From Betaproteobacteria bacterium (GTDB lineage Bacteria > Pseudomonadota > Gammaproteobacteria > Burkholderiales > SG8-39): a stretch of 44,854 bases of DNA. Shown one piece after another: positions 32,587-40,948 of this stretch. The number at the start of each line of letters is the position of its first letter. Position 1 is the first letter of the stretch. Under the pieces are notes generated by a model. That model saw nothing but the letters and a program-made list of their open reading frames with translations, ran no database searches and was not told the origin of the DNA. The DNA lies in the NCBI GenBank assembly GCA_947466535.1, contig CANIEV010000009.1, forward strand, positions 1 to 44,854, written 5' to 3'. A program made the translations under genes and the position numbers.

Positions 32587-32940
32587 GTGAAAAACGTATT
32601 TCTCTGTACGGGCTGCGCCCTCTTGATATCCGGCTGTCATGTGGCGGCCTGGAGCATCAACTCGCCGCTCGCCCCGTCCGCGCCGCCCGCATCGACGGTG
32701 CCGCAGGGCTCGTCGCAGTCGGTCTCGGCCAACATCGGCAGTGACAATCTGCTCAACGTCCTGATGCTCGGCGTGATCCTGTCGCAGACGGTGGGTGGCG
32801 GCGGGATTCACGAGACCCGCCCGGGCTTGTCGGACGACCTTCGCATCCGGAAGAGGGAGCCGGATGCATCGCGGCGCGTATCGGAACAGGACTGCACCCG
32901 GCCGGTCAGGATCGACGAGGGCAACCTGAAATGCAGGTAA
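32587..32940 (+). CDS. Small putative lipoprotein
   Basis: This 117-residue protein has a signal sequence VFLCTGCALLISGC, with LISGC as a lipobox, so the mature protein would be lipid-anchored at that Cys. The rest is Ser/Pro-rich, with a hydrophobic stretch LLNVLMLGVILSQTVGGGG, and ends DCTRPVRIDEGNLKCR. The only fitting start is GTG 32587; ATG codons upstream are in another frame. I recognise no family. It is divergent from the NAPRTase-like gene and precedes the VOC gene on the same strand. Confidence 0.65.
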   Translation: MKNVFLCTGCALLISGCHVAAWSINSPLAPSAPPASTVPQGSSQSVSANIGSDNLLNVLMLGVILSQTVGGGGIHETRPGLSDDLRIRKREPDASRRVSEQDCTRPVRIDEGNLKCR

Positions 32941-33014
32941 GGGGCAATGGTGATTCGAACACCGCCGCGGGATAAGATTCGGCCTCCTTCACCGATCTTC
33001 GTCGAGGCTTTTTC

Positions 33015-33437
33015 ATGAGCGTGCCGCGTCCCTTCCATCTCGCCTTTCCCGTTGACAGCCTCGAGGCGGCGCGGTCGTTCTACGGGGCGCTGCTCGGCTG
33101 CCCCGAGGGGCGCTCCAGCCCCGAGTGGGTGGACTTCGACCTGTACGGACACCAGATCGTCGCGCACCTCGCACCCGGCGAGGTAATGAGCGGGCCGACC
33201 AATCCGGTCGATGGCAAGGACGTGCCGGTTCGGCATTTCGGCGTGGTGCTGCCGATGGCCGAGTGGGAGTCGCTCGCCGACCGGCTGCGCGCCGCAGGCA
33301 CGCGCTTCGTCATCGAACCGCATGTGCGTTTCAAGGGCGAGCCGGGCGAGCAGGCGACGATGTTCTTCATGGATCCCTGCGGCAACGCGCTCGAATTCAA
33401 GGCGTTCAACGACCTCGGGCAACTGTTCGCGAAATGA
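33015..33437 (+). CDS. VOC-family (glyoxalase/bleomycin resistance fold) protein
   Basis: This 140-residue protein shows two beta-alpha-beta-beta-beta units: [22 protein letters not shown] at the start and [13 protein letters not shown] in the second half, ending in [11 protein letters not shown]. The likely metal ligands are H8, H74 and E127, the usual VOC triad. The family includes dioxygenases, isomerases and resistance proteins, and the reaction cannot be named. It is followed at 33492 by an Ogt-like gene on the same strand. Confidence 0.85.
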   Translation: MSVPRPFHLAFPVDSLEAARSFYGALLGCPEGRSSPEWVDFDLYGHQIVAHLAPGEVMSGPTNPVDGKDVPVRHFGVVLPMAEWESLADRLRAAGTRFVIEPHVRFKGEPGEQATMFFMDPCGNALEFKAFNDLGQLFAK

Positions 33438-33491
33438 GTGCCTTTTTCGCCGCCTGTTCCAATAGTGATTGAGGCGGCTCAAGGTCAATCG

Positions 33492-33986
33492 ATGACGCAC
33501 GCCAGGCGAGACCCGTTGGAATTCGATGGCTGTCTTTCGGTACCGTTCGGCCGCCTTGGCGTGCTCACCCGCGGCGAGTGCCTGACCCGCATCACCTTCC
33601 TGCCGCCGGGCGAGTCGCTTGCGCCGCGCAACCCGCTTGCCGAGCGCGCCTGCCGCGAACTTGAGCGCTATATCGCCGATCCCGGCTACCGGTTCGATCT
33701 GCCGCTCGACCCCGAAGGCACGGATTTCCAGAAGCGCGTGTGGCGGGAGATCGCGGCGATTCCGAAGGGACGCACGCGACGCTATGGCGAAATCGCCTCG
33801 GATATCGCGTCGGCTGCGCGCGCGGTGGGGCAGGCCTGCGGGTCCAATCCGATTCCGGTGGTGGTGCCGTGTCATCGGGTGGTCGCCGCGGCGGGTCTCG
33901 GCGGATTCGCGCACCAGAGCGGGGGCTTCCTGCTCGATGTGAAGCGCTGGCTGCTCGCGCACGAAGGCGTAATCCGGGGTGGGTGA
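33492..33986 (+). CDS. ogt: Methylated-DNA--protein-cysteine methyltransferase
   Basis: This 164-residue alkyl-DNA repair protein takes O6-alkyl groups onto C127 in the diagnostic PCHRV (residues 126-130). DFQKRVWREIAAIPKGRTRRYGE is the conserved DNA-binding stretch before it, given here in full as its pieces QKRVW and RTRRYGE. ATG 33492 is chosen; a GTG at 33438, immediately after the VOC stop, would add 18 residues without a ribosome-binding site. The last codons overlap the start of the recombinase gene. Confidence 0.93.
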   Translation: MTHARRDPLEFDGCLSVPFGRLGVLTRGECLTRITFLPPGESLAPRNPLAERACRELERYIADPGYRFDLPLDPEGTDFQKRVWREIAAIPKGRTRRYGEIASDIASAARAVGQACGSNPIPVVVPCHRVVAAAGLGGFAHQSGGFLLDVKRWLLAHEGVIRGG

Positions 33987-34914
33987 GGACGCAGCCGATT
34001 CAAGTTTGACTCCTGCGATCGCCGATGCCGGGCTGCTGGACGAGTTCTGCGACGCCGCGTGGCTCGAGGACGGCCTCGCGCGCCCGACGCTGGATGCCTA
34101 CCGGCGCGACCTGCGCATGCTCGCCGAATGGCTGGAGCGCGAACGCGGCGCCGGGCTGACGACCGCCACGGAGCAGGATCTGTCGGCCTATCTCGGCCAG
34201 CGTGCCGCGCATGACAAGGTGCGTGCAAGCACCCAGGCGCGACTTCTCTCGAGCCTGAAGCGCTTCTACCGCTTCGCGATCCAGAGCGGTCACGCGAGCG
34301 CGGACCCGACGGTGAATCTCGCCTCGCCCAAGCAGCCGGCGCGCTTCCCGAAGACGCTGTCGGAGCAGGATGTGGAAGCGCTGCTCGCCGCGCCCGATAC
34401 CGCCACGCCGATCGGTCTGCGCGACCGCGCGATGCTCGAGGTGCTCTACGCGAGTGGACTTCGCGTGTCCGAACTTGTCGGGCTGACGCTGGTTCAGGTG
34501 AGCCAGGACATGGGCGTGGTGCGCATCCTCGGCAAGGGTTCCAAGGAACGGCTGGTGCCGCTGGGCGAAGAAGCCTCGGACTGGATCACGCGCTACACGA
34601 AGGAGGTGCGCCCCGCGCTGCTGCACGGCCGCGCGAGCGACATGCTGTTCGTCACCGCGCGCGGTGCGGGCATGACGCGCCAGGCGTTCTGGTACCTGTT
34701 GAAAAAACACGCGGCGGCGTCGATTCCCGGACGGGCGCTGTCGCCGCACACCCTGCGCCATGCGTTTGCGACGCACCTCTTGAACCACGGTGCCGACCTG
34801 CGGGTGGTGCAGATGCTGCTCGGGCACTCGGACATTTCCACCACCCAGATCTACACCCACGTGGCGCGCGAGCGCCTGAAGGCGCTGCATGCGAAGCATC
34901 ATCCGCGCGGGTAG
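33979..34914 (+). CDS. xerD: Tyrosine recombinase, XerD-like
   Basis: This 311-residue site-specific recombinase has all catalytic residues: R162 (GLRVSEL), K186 (GKGSKER), H257 and R260 (PHTLRHAF), H283 (GHSDIS) and nucleophile Y292 (IYTHV). The N-terminal SAM-like core-binding domain (TLDAYRRDL) and length fit chromosomal XerC/XerD, which resolve chromosome dimers at dif. It looks closer to XerD, but XerC cannot be ruled out. The GTG start overlaps the Ogt gene by 8 bases. No dif site was recognised in the window. Confidence 0.9.
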   Translation: MGEDAADSSLTPAIADAGLLDEFCDAAWLEDGLARPTLDAYRRDLRMLAEWLERERGAGLTTATEQDLSAYLGQRAAHDKVRASTQARLLSSLKRFYRFAIQSGHASADPTVNLASPKQPARFPKTLSEQDVEALLAAPDTATPIGLRDRAMLEVLYASGLRVSELVGLTLVQVSQDMGVVRILGKGSKERLVPLGEEASDWITRYTKEVRPALLHGRASDMLFVTARGAGMTRQAFWYLLKKHAAASIPGRALSPHTLRHAFATHLLNHGADLRVVQMLLGHSDISTTQIYTHVARERLKALHAKHHPRG

Positions 34915-34922
34915 TCAGCCAT

Positions 34923-35000
34923 AAATCCTGAACATTCTTCTGAAAGCCCGAGCAGGGACGCCTGAAATCGGGTGATTGGTGTACAGAAGTGATCCATCGT
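34923..35000 (+). repeat. Copy of intergenic repeat family 2
   Basis: It aligns without gaps to 22735-22812. It begins 8 bases after the recombinase stop and lies between that gene and the convergent Bug gene. A weak GTCAGTC/GACTAC hairpin follows it. Confidence 0.65.
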
Positions 35001-35013
35001 CAGTCGGGAATGA

Positions 35014-35973
35014 CTACTCCACCCTGGCTCCCGAATCGCGGATGACCTTTGCCCAGCGCACCGTCTCGTTGCGGATCAGTTCCCCGAACGCCTCGGGTGT
35101 GCTGCCGATGACCTCGAAACCGAGCTGGACGAGGCGCTCGCGCAGTTCGGGCGCCTGCAGCGCCTTTGCGGTCTCGGTGTGCACCCGCTGGATCGCCTCG
35201 CGCGGCGTGCCCGAGGGCGCGAGCAGGCCGAACCAGGCGGATACATCAAAGCCCGCAAGGCCCGCTTCGATCGCGGTCGGCACCTCCGGCAGCAGCGCGG
35301 AGCGTCGCGAGGCGGTGACTGCGAGCGCCCGCAGCTTGCCGCTTCGTATGTGGGGGATGGCCGGCGGGATGTTGTCGAAGGACAGTTGCACCCGTCCCGC
35401 GATCAGGTCGTTCAGGCCAAGTGCCGCGCCCTTGTAGGGGACGTGCACCAGCTTTGAGCCGGTGAGCGCATTGAAGAGCTCGCCCGCGAGATGCGGCGTG
35501 CTGCCCGAGGAGGGCGAACCGTAGTTGAGCTCACCCGGCCGCGCGCGGGCGTAGGCCACGAGTTCCTGAACCGACTTCACCGGCAAATCCGGATTCACGA
35601 CCAGCACATTGCCCGATGACACGACGAGCGACACCGGCACGAGGTCCTTGGCCGGATCGAAGCTGAGCTTTGCGTACAGGCTCGGATTGGTGGCCACGGT
35701 GACCCCGCCCATGAGCAGGGTGTAGCCGTCGGGTGCGGACTTCGCCACCGCGTCCATGCCGATGTTGGTGCCCGCGCCGCCGCGGTTCTCGATCACCACC
35801 GGCTGGCCGAGTCCTTCGGACAGGCGCACCGACAGTACGCGGGTGAGGATGTCGATCGTGCCGCCGGCCGCGGCCGGCACCACCATGCGAAAGGGCCGGT
35901 TGGGCCAGGCCTGCCCGAACGCGGTCGAGACCGGCAAGGTCAGCACGAGCATCAGGGCTAGGAGAGTCTTCAT
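35014..35973 (-). CDS. Bug-type binding protein
   Basis: This 319-residue receptor has signal peptide MKTLLALMLVLTLPVSTAFG, then WPNRPFRMVVPAAAGGTIDILTRVL and IENRGGAGTNIGMDAV. The ATG at 35973 lies 29 bases from a family-1 repeat, which thus occupies the promoter region. It is a single-gene unit on the minus strand. The ligand is unknown; the acyl-CoA dehydrogenase on the other side of the repeat is divergent and might share its pathway. Confidence 0.92.
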   Translation of the reverse strand: MKTLLALMLVLTLPVSTAFGQAWPNRPFRMVVPAAAGGTIDILTRVLSVRLSEGLGQPVVIENRGGAGTNIGMDAVAKSAPDGYTLLMGGVTVATNPSLYAKLSFDPAKDLVPVSLVVSSGNVLVVNPDLPVKSVQELVAYARARPGELNYGSPSSGSTPHLAGELFNALTGSKLVHVPYKGAALGLNDLIAGRVQLSFDNIPPAIPHIRSGKLRALAVTASRRSALLPEVPTAIEAGLAGFDVSAWFGLLAPSGTPREAIQRVHTETAKALQAPELRERLVQLGFEVIGSTPEAFGELIRNETVRWAKVIRDSGARVE

Positions 35974-36001
35974 CGCGACATCCTGTGGGTGGACTGCTGT
36001 T

Positions 36002-36110
36002 TTAGGGAGAGTCTGAACAAAGGGGCGACGCCCCCTTGTAATTCCCCCATTCCAGAGGGAAGCTCGTCAGGAATTCCGGCATTCGGGCAAATAATCAGAG
36101 CTTCCTTAGG
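36002..36110 (+). repeat. ~110-bp repeat unit of family 1
   Basis: The left half closely matches unit one at 5469-5578 (CTGAACAAAGGGGCGACG, then the CCCCCTTGTAA block), while the right half is diverged but ends GAGCTTCCTTAGG against GAGCTTCCCTAAGG. It lies in the intergenic space between divergent genes rather than at a gene end. Confidence 0.75.
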
Positions 36111-36189
36111 CGGGGAGTGCTACTAAATCAGCGACGCGCTTCGATTCTAGCCGCGCGGTAACACCGCTGGAGAAATTTGAAAATGCATG

Positions 36190-36218
36190 TTGATTCGGCG
36201 CGGGTGCTCGGCTAGGGT
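36190..36218 (+). promoter_or_regulatory. Sigma-70-like promoter of the acyl-CoA dehydrogenase gene
   Basis: TTGATT (36190-36195) and TAGGGT (36213-36218) are 17 bases apart, 25 bases upstream of ATG 36244, which has AAGGAGA. The -35 is a fair match and the -10 a poor one. Confidence 0.4.
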
Positions 36219-36243
36219 AGGGGTGAATTCAAGGAGATGTTGC

Positions 36244-37422
36244 ATGAACGCAAGAAACGATTCCGGCGCCGGCCTGTCGGCGCTGCGCGTGCCGCGCACG
36301 GTGTACGAACCCGAACACGAGGCCTTTCGCGATGCGATGAAGCGCCTGGTGGCGAACGAGATGGCGCCGCACATGGCGCAATGGGAAGAAGAGGGCAAGA
36401 CCCCTCGGGCGATCTGGAAGACGCTCGGTGACGCCGGTGCGCTCGGCGCGGGCATTCCGGAGGAATACGGGGGCGCAGGCCCGGATTTCCGCTTTCTCGC
36501 GGTGGCGGTGGAGGAGCATGCGCGTGCCGGCTATGCGGCACCTGCCTTCGAACTGCACACCGGCATCGTCGCGCCCTACATCGTGCATCACGGCACGGAA
36601 GAACAGAAAAAACAGTGGCTGCCGAAGCTCGCCTCGGGTGATGTGATCGCATCGATCGGCATGACCGAGCCGAACTCGGGGAGCGACCTCGCGGGCGTGC
36701 GCACCAACGCGGTCCGCGACGGCGACCACTACGTGGTCAACGGCTCCAAGATATTCATTACCAACGGCATCATCGGCGACCTGGTGGTGCTGGTGGTCAA
36801 GACCGACCCGGCGCGCAAGGCCAAGGGCGTGTCGCTGCTGCTGGTCGATACCTCCCTGCCCGGCTACAAGAAGGGCCGCAATCTCAAGAAGATCGGCAAC
36901 AAGGCGCAGGACACAGCCGAACTCTTTTTTGACAACCTGCGGGTGCCGGCGAGCGCGATGCTCGGCGAGGAGAACGGCGGCTGGAAGGTGCTGATGTCCG
37001 AACTCGTGCAGGAGCGGGTGCTGGTGGCAGTGCGTTCTGCTGCAACCTGCGAGGCGGCGCTGGAGAACACGGTGCGCTATGTGAAGGACAGGAAAGCGTT
37101 TGGGCAGGCGGTGTTCGATTTCCAGAACACCAAGTTCCGGCTGGCCGATGCGGCGACGCTCACCCAGGCGCTGCGTATCTTCACCGACCGCTGCATCGAG
37201 TTGCACGCCAAGGGCGAACTGGACATGCACATTGCCGCGATGTCCAAGCTGTATTCGACCGAGGTGCAGGACAAGGTGCTCGACATCTGCCTGCAGCTGC
37301 ACGGCGGCAACGGCTACATGTGGGAGTACCCGATCGCGCGCATGTGGGCCGACGCCCGCATCCATCGCATCTACGCCGGCACCAACGAGATCATGCGCGA
37401 GATCATCGGCCGCGCGCTCTGA
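36244..37422 (+). CDS. Acyl-CoA dehydrogenase
   Basis: This is a 392-residue FAD-dependent acyl-CoA dehydrogenase that makes 2-enoyl-CoA. Features are IGMTEPNSGSDLAG (residues 138-151, FAD), FITNG, RKAFGQ and the closing IYAGTNEIMREIIGR. The position of the MCAD base (YEGT) is Ala here; the likely base is E257 in LVQERVLVA, as in long-chain and isovaleryl-CoA dehydrogenases. ATG 36244 behind AAGGAGA is chosen over a frame that starts at 36187. It is followed 67 bases later by the ABC binding protein gene. Confidence 0.93.
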   Translation: MNARNDSGAGLSALRVPRTVYEPEHEAFRDAMKRLVANEMAPHMAQWEEEGKTPRAIWKTLGDAGALGAGIPEEYGGAGPDFRFLAVAVEEHARAGYAAPAFELHTGIVAPYIVHHGTEEQKKQWLPKLASGDVIASIGMTEPNSGSDLAGVRTNAVRDGDHYVVNGSKIFITNGIIGDLVVLVVKTDPARKAKGVSLLLVDTSLPGYKKGRNLKKIGNKAQDTAELFFDNLRVPASAMLGEENGGWKVLMSELVQERVLVAVRSAATCEAALENTVRYVKDRKAFGQAVFDFQNTKFRLADAATLTQALRIFTDRCIELHAKGELDMHIAAMSKLYSTEVQDKVLDICLQLHGGNGYMWEYPIARMWADARIHRIYAGTNEIMREIIGRAL

Positions 37423-37489
37423 GCCAAAAGCAAGAATTACCTGGCGCGCAGCCGAGCTTTCAACCCGTTCCATCCTACTGGAGAAGAGC

Positions 37490-38455
37490 ATGACCCGACC
37501 CTGGATAGGCTTCGCAGCGGCTGCACTTTTCGCCCTGCCCGCGCAGGCGCAGCAGAAGGTGATCGCGATCGCGGTCAACGGACCGCATCCCACGCTCGAG
37601 CAGGCGCAGGACGGGTTCAAGGAGGAACTCGCGCGGCAGGGCTTCCGCGACGGGCAGGAGGTGGTGTATCGAAAGAGCATGGGCAACTTCAATCCGGGGC
37701 TGCTCGCGCAGTTGCTCGCACAGGCGGAGTCCACCAATCCGGCGCTGATCCTGACGGTCACCACGCCGGTTGCGCAGGCTGCGCGCTCGATCATCAAGAA
37801 CAAGAACATCCCGATCGTGTTCGCAATCGTCTCGGACCCGGTGAAGGCGCAGGTGGTGCCGTCCTGGGAGCGTGGCAGCGACCAGTTCGTGGGCGTATCC
37901 AACCTCTACAACATGGAGTCGGTGCTCAGCTTCGGCAAGCTGATGTTCCCGAACGCCAAGACCGTGGGTCTGCCATACAACCCGGGCGAGGCGAACGACG
38001 TGGCGCATATGGAAATGGCCAAGGCGGCGGCCGGAAAAATGGGCCTCACCGTGCGCGAAGTGGCGGTGGACACGGTGAACGAGATCGCGCAGCGGGTCCA
38101 GTCGCTTCGCGGTTCGGACTACATCTACGTCCTGCCCTCCAACCTGCTGATGCCGGCGGCGCCAGCGATATCATCGGCCGCTTCGCAGATGAACGTGCCG
38201 TTGATCGCGGGCGGGTTCCCGATCGTCAAGGAACACGGTGCGGTAGCGAGCTACGCGGTGTCCTACACCAAGCTCGGCAACATCGCGGGCAAGATGGCGG
38301 CCGACATCCTTCGCGGGAAGAAGCCCTCGGAGATGGCCAACTATCGCCCGGGGACGGATGACAACGAGGCGTTTTTCAGCGCCCGCCAGATGGCGAAGTA
38401 CAAGCTGCAGGTGCCGGCGGCGTACCGGGACTGCAAGACCTGCGTGTTCGAGTGA
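37490..38455 (+). CDS. ABC transporter substrate-binding protein (ABC_sub_bind/TrpX-like)
   Basis: This 321-residue periplasmic protein has signal peptide PWIGFAAAALFALPAQAQQ, and then IAIAVNGPHPTLEQAQDGF, TVTTPVAQAARSI and VGLPYNPGEAND. It matches the group of binding proteins that work with the permease and ATPase type encoded at 39254-40942. Members bind tryptophan, tyrosine or other small molecules; the ligand here is open. A start at ATG 37490 with GGAGAAGA is clear. An isochorismatase-type gene on the other strand separates it from its ATPase. Confidence 0.88.
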   Translation: MTRPWIGFAAAALFALPAQAQQKVIAIAVNGPHPTLEQAQDGFKEELARQGFRDGQEVVYRKSMGNFNPGLLAQLLAQAESTNPALILTVTTPVAQAARSIIKNKNIPIVFAIVSDPVKAQVVPSWERGSDQFVGVSNLYNMESVLSFGKLMFPNAKTVGLPYNPGEANDVAHMEMAKAAAGKMGLTVREVAVDTVNEIAQRVQSLRGSDYIYVLPSNLLMPAAPAISSAASQMNVPLIAGGFPIVKEHGAVASYAVSYTKLGNIAGKMAADILRGKKPSEMANYRPGTDDNEAFFSARQMAKYKLQVPAAYRDCKTCVFE

Positions 38456-38482
38456 GTGTCCCGGCCGGGCCGCTGGCCGCGC

Positions 38483-39160
38483 TCAGCGGATCGCCGCGAT
38501 CGCCTCGTCGGTCGTCATCACGTCGCCGTAGGCACGGAAGATGTTGAGCAGAGATGCCTGGTGGTCGGCATCGGTCACCGCCGCGCAGGCATCCGATACC
38601 ATCACGGTGCGGAAATTGCGCATCGCCGCGTCGCGCGCCGAGGACTCGCAGCAGTTGTTGGTGAGCGTGCCGGTGATGACCAGCGTATCGATGCCGCGCG
38701 AGGCCAGCACCTGCGGCAGGTCGGATGATCCCTCGATAAAGGCGCTGAAGCGGCTCTTGCGCGAGATGAGGTCTTCCTTGCGAACGTCGAGCTCCGGCCA
38801 GAGCGCATGGCCGTCGCTGCCGATTTCGAGGTCGGCGAGCATGCGCGCGGTGCGCGCCGGGCCGTTGAGCTCGTCGAGGAAGTGCGGCCAGTCGTCGCCG
38901 CCTTTCCTCGACAGGTGGATCTGCACCCAGACCACGGTCGCTCCCGCCGATCGCGCCGAGGCAGCGAGGCGGTTGACGTTGGGCACGATCGCGCGGGCCA
39001 CCGGCACCTCGAGTTCCATGCCTTCGCGCATGAACGCGTTTTGCAGGTCGATCACCAGCAGAGCGGTGCGTTTCGGATCGAGCCGCCCGTACGCAAAGCG
39101 GCGGCCGCGGCGCGCGCTGACCATGTCGATGACGTTTTGTGGCAGTCCGAGCTTGTGCAT
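38483..39160 (-). CDS. Isochorismatase-family cysteine hydrolase
   Basis: This 225-residue hydrolase has the family triad: D38 (LLVIDLQNAF), K135 (ISRKSRF) and C170 in TLTNNCCESSARDA. This pattern is shared by N-carbamoylsarcosine amidases, nicotinamidases and related C-N hydrolases. A second Cys follows directly. It lies opposite to and between genes of an ABC importer, so it may act on the imported compound. ATG 39160 has no good Shine-Dalgarno. A longer frame to 39751 overlaps the ATPase gene and is rejected. Confidence 0.88.
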   Translation of the reverse strand: MHKLGLPQNVIDMVSARRGRRFAYGRLDPKRTALLVIDLQNAFMREGMELEVPVARAIVPNVNRLAASARSAGATVVWVQIHLSRKGGDDWPHFLDELNGPARTARMLADLEIGSDGHALWPELDVRKEDLISRKSRFSAFIEGSSDLPQVLASRGIDTLVITGTLTNNCCESSARDAAMRNFRTVMVSDACAAVTDADHQASLLNIFRAYGDVMTTDEAIAAIR

Positions 39161-39253
39161 GTCGGTTCGGCTTTCCGGAGTTCCGCCGGTGGCGGGAGGC
39201 CGCAAGCTTGCCACGGAAATGCCGGTCGCAGAAGCGCAGGCAGGGTTTCCTGC

Positions 39254-40030
39254 ATGATTGAAATCCGCGGCCTCGCAAAAACCTTTCACCGGGGACTTCC
39301 CGACCAGCGGCTCGCGCTCGACGGCATCGACCTCGCGCTCGGGGACGGCGAGTTCGCGGTGGTGATCGGCTCCAACGGCGCGGGCAAGTCGACCCTGCTG
39401 AATGCGATCGCAGGGGAAGTTTCTGCGGATGCGGGGACGATCGCGATCGGGGGCGTGGATCTCACTCCGTTGCGTACGCATGCGCGTGCCGAATGGATCG
39501 CGCGGGTGTTCCAGGATCCGTCGATCGGGACCGCTGGCTCGATGACGATCGAGGAAAACCTCGCGGTGGCGGAACAGCGCGGCCGCACGCGCACGCTTGG
39601 CCTGAGTCTCACGCGCGAGCGCCGCGCGCGCTATGCGCAGGTGCTCGCGCCGCTCGGTCTCGGTCTTCAGGACCGGCTGGGCACCAAGGTATCGATGCTC
39701 TCGGGGGGCCAGCGGCAGGCGCTTGCGCTGGTGATGGCGGTGCTGACGCATCCTGCGCTATTGCTGCTGGACGAACACACCGCGGCTCTCGATCCGCGCA
39801 CCGGCGAAATCGTGATGCGCGCCACGCTCGAGGCGGTGGCTCAGTCGAGGCTCACCACGCTGATGGTGACGCATAACATGCAGCATGCGATCCGCTACGG
39901 CACGCGGCTGCTGATGATGCAGGCAGGGCGCATCGTGCTCGACGTCTCGGGCGCGGAGAAGGCCTCGCTCACGGTGGAGGCGCTGATCGAGCGTTTCCAT
40001 CTCACCGACGACAAGCTGCTGCTCTCCTGA
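39254..40030 (+). CDS. ABC transporter ATP-binding protein
   Basis: This 258-residue ATPase has Walker A GSNGAGKST (39-47), a Q-loop Gln at 87, signature LSGGQRQA (149-156), Walker B LLLLDEH (169-175) and the switch His in THN. In the typical order, it energises the permease at 40040. It is preceded by the divergent hydrolase gene with a 93-base gap that may hold its own promoter. A longer frame beginning at 38807 is out of the question, since it covers the hydrolase. Confidence 0.93.
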   Translation: MIEIRGLAKTFHRGLPDQRLALDGIDLALGDGEFAVVIGSNGAGKSTLLNAIAGEVSADAGTIAIGGVDLTPLRTHARAEWIARVFQDPSIGTAGSMTIEENLAVAEQRGRTRTLGLSLTRERRARYAQVLAPLGLGLQDRLGTKVSMLSGGQRQALALVMAVLTHPALLLLDEHTAALDPRTGEIVMRATLEAVAQSRLTTLMVTHNMQHAIRYGTRLLMMQAGRIVLDVSGAEKASLTVEALIERFHLTDDKLLLS

Positions 40031-40039
40031 CCCTCGACA

Positions 40040-40942
40040 ATGGAAACCTGGAACGCCTTCGTCAGCCTGATCCCGGTCACCCTGGTGCAGAGCCTGATCT
40101 ACGCCTTCGTCGCGCTTGCGATCATGCTGCCCTTCCGGATTCTCAATTTTCCCGATCTCACCAGCGAAGGCAGCTTTCCGCTCGGTGCCTGCGTGTGCGG
40201 TGCGCTGATGGCGGTGGGCTGGGGGCCGTTCCCGGCGATGGGACTGGCGATGCTCGCCGGTTTTCTCGCCGGGTGTTCCACCGCGTGGATCCACCAGAAG
40301 GTGAAGATCAACACCCTGCTGTGCGGGATCATCGTGCTCACCATGCTCTACAGCATCAACCTGCGGGTGATGGGCCAGCCGAACGTTCCTCTGTTTACCT
40401 TCCAGAATGTATTCGGCCTCGCGCTCGGTGAGCACAAGGACGAGTCGTGGTGGCAGGCGGGCCTGCTCGTGGCAGGCATCGCCATCTTCTGTTCACTGCT
40501 GTTCTGGTTCCTGCACACGCAGATCGGATCAGCCATGCGTGCGGTCGGGTCCAGCCTCGCGATGGCGCGCGCGCAGGGCATCAACGTCACGCTCTACACC
40601 GTCATTGGCCTTGGCCTTGCGAACGGCCTTGCCGCACTGTCGGGTGCGGTGCTCGCGCAGAATCAGGGTTTCGCCGATGTGAACCTGGGTTTCGGCGTGC
40701 TGGTCAACGGCCTTGCCGCGGTGATACTCGGCGAGACGCTGATCGGGACGCGCACCGTGCTTCGCCAGGTGCTCGCACCGGTGGTGGGGGCGCTGGTGTA
40801 CTACCAGGTGATCTCGGTCGCGCTCGCGGTGGGCATGCGACCCTCGGACCTCAAGTTCATCACCGGCCTGTTCGTGTTGCTGACGCTTGCGATTCCGGCG
40901 ATACGTGGCGGCGGCGAGGCGGGTTTCAGGATGCGCGAGTAG
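40040..40942 (+). CDS. ABC transporter permease (TrpY-like)
   Basis: This 300-residue membrane protein has about eight hydrophobic helices and family stretches LRILNFPDLTSEGSFPLGA-like at the start, VKINTLLCGIIVLTMLYSINLRVMG in the middle (given as parts), and LAQNQGFADVNLGFGVLVNG. It starts 9 bases after the ATPase and completes a three-component importer. It ends 6 bases before the stop of the convergent YgiQ gene. Confidence 0.9.
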   Translation: METWNAFVSLIPVTLVQSLIYAFVALAIMLPFRILNFPDLTSEGSFPLGACVCGALMAVGWGPFPAMGLAMLAGFLAGCSTAWIHQKVKINTLLCGIIVLTMLYSINLRVMGQPNVPLFTFQNVFGLALGEHKDESWWQAGLLVAGIAIFCSLLFWFLHTQIGSAMRAVGSSLAMARAQGINVTLYTVIGLGLANGLAALSGAVLAQNQGFADVNLGFGVLVNGLAAVILGETLIGTRTVLRQVLAPVVGALVYYQVISVALAVGMRPSDLKFITGLFVLLTLAIPAIRGGGEAGFRMRE

Positions 40943-40948
40943 GTCGGC

